A stretch of DNA of 64,000 nt. Source: Aquimarina sediminis. Its GTDB lineage: Bacteria; Bacteroidota; Bacteroidia; Flavobacteriales; Flavobacteriaceae. The notes beneath the pieces were generated by a model. The model was not told where the DNA came from, searched no databases, and saw nothing but the letters and a program-made list of their open reading frames with translations. The stretch covers positions 62,001 through 126,000 of the forward strand of contig NZ_POYJ01000006.1 in NCBI RefSeq assembly GCF_002895435.1, written 5' to 3'. The translations under genes and the position numbers were made by a program. This document shows, in pieces, positions 63,606-64,000 of this stretch. Within the stretch, counting starts at the first letter, position 1; the number at the start of each line of letters is the position of its first letter.

Positions 63606-64000
63606 ATGGATGTAAAAGAATATATCGAACTTGTCTTTACGGATTATACGCTTCGAACTATTACACTAGGTACAGCCGTTCTTGGAGCCATCTGCGGCAT
63701 GCTTGGAAGTTTTGCTGTATTGCGCAAGCAAAGCTTATTAGGCGATGCCATTTCTCATGCTGCACTACCTGGTATTGCTATTGCCTTTATAATCATAGGC
63801 ACCAAAAATAGTTCTGCTTTTTTGTTAGGAGCATTAATAAGTGGCTTAATAGGCACTTTCTGGATTCGAGGTATAACCAGTAAAACACACCTTAAATCTG
63901 ATACAGCACTAGGTCTAATATTATCTTTGTTTTTTGGTTTTGGAATGCTATTACTAACCTATATCCAAAAATTGCCTAATGCTAATCAAGCTGGTTTAGA
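63606..64000 (+). CDS. Metal (Mn/Zn) ABC transporter permease (3'-truncated)
   Basis: The first 131 codons of an ABC-3 family permease, cut by the window edge. It starts MDVKEYIELVFTDYTLRTIT, then the family motif GSFAVLRKQSLLGDAISHAALPG, followed by hydrophobic spans (AIAFIIIG, AFLLGALISGLIGTFWI, LGLILSLFFGFGMLLLTYI). It forms the membrane channel for the metal released by the binding protein. A second permease may follow beyond the window. Confidence 0.93.
   Translation, partial: MDVKEYIELVFTDYTLRTITLGTAVLGAICGMLGSFAVLRKQSLLGDAISHAALPGIAIAFIIIGTKNSSAFLLGALISGLIGTFWIRGITSKTHLKSDTALGLILSLFFGFGMLLLTYIQKLPNANQAGL

Overview
The window is an AT-rich piece of a Bacteroidota chromosome, most likely a marine member of the Flavobacteriaceae (an Aquimarina-like genome is a guess). 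Supporting this are type IX secretion (T9SS) C-terminal domains of both type A and type B, three proteins of the TonB-receptor and FecI/FecR signalling world, a bacillithiol-type BshC, many lipoproteins, and promoters of the Bacteroidota form TTG...TAnnTTTG. Shine-Dalgarno sites are largely absent. No rRNA, tRNA, CRISPR array or insertion sequence was seen.

Layout. 1-7.0 kb: two tandem paralogous secreted type B T9SS proteins (the first cut by the window edge), then a secreted beta-propeller/beta-helix protein with a Gly-Asp linker and a type A sorting domain. 7.3-13.2 kb: uvrB, an adenine-deaminase-type enzyme, a lipoprotein hydrolase, a non-coding 20-bp-period repeat array, a tautomerase, and an HxlR regulator next to an FMN oxidoreductase whose promoter carries two palindromes. 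13.4-18.5 kb: a TonB-dependent receptor divergent from a LytS/LytTR two-component pair and a DUF2306 membrane protein. 18.6-28 kb: Arc/SPFH pair, Hsp20, TerB-like, DUF1456, a large methyltransferase, a cupin, sucC, a Lon-N protein, lysA, DUF3820 and DUF922 proteins. 28.2-35 kb: LysM/periplasmic-binding protein, guaA, a PNPOx-like flavoprotein, a small secreted WIK-repeat protein, bshC. 35.2-42.6 kb: M14 and M3 metallopeptidases in one operon, a class C beta-lactamase-like serine hydrolase and a 59-residue lipoprotein. 43-46.2 kb: double-PAS histidine kinase plus response regulator, then rimO. 46.3-53.1 kb: an ECF sigma/FecR anti-sigma/STN-type TonB receptor operon divergent from a duplicated cassette of promoter, large lipoprotein and tiny single-span membrane protein. 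53.3-61.2 kb: amidase, ftsY, the DUF4295-L33-L28 cluster, cinA, Hpt, FAH hydrolase, 3'-5' exonuclease, and a DtxR-family regulator. 61.9-64 kb: an Mn/Zn ABC importer (binding protein, ATPase, partial permease) divergent from that regulator.

The most interesting region is 46.3-53.1 kb. The sigma/anti-sigma/receptor trio has the classical cell-surface signalling architecture. Its probable targets are two paralogous lipoproteins, each preceded by the same 32-bp element (31 of 32 identical) and each followed by a related 30-37 residue membrane peptide. The whole locus lies between ftsY and rimO. Second is the 20-bp-period, 60-bp higher-order repeat array at 11.59-11.83 kb, which no gene explains.
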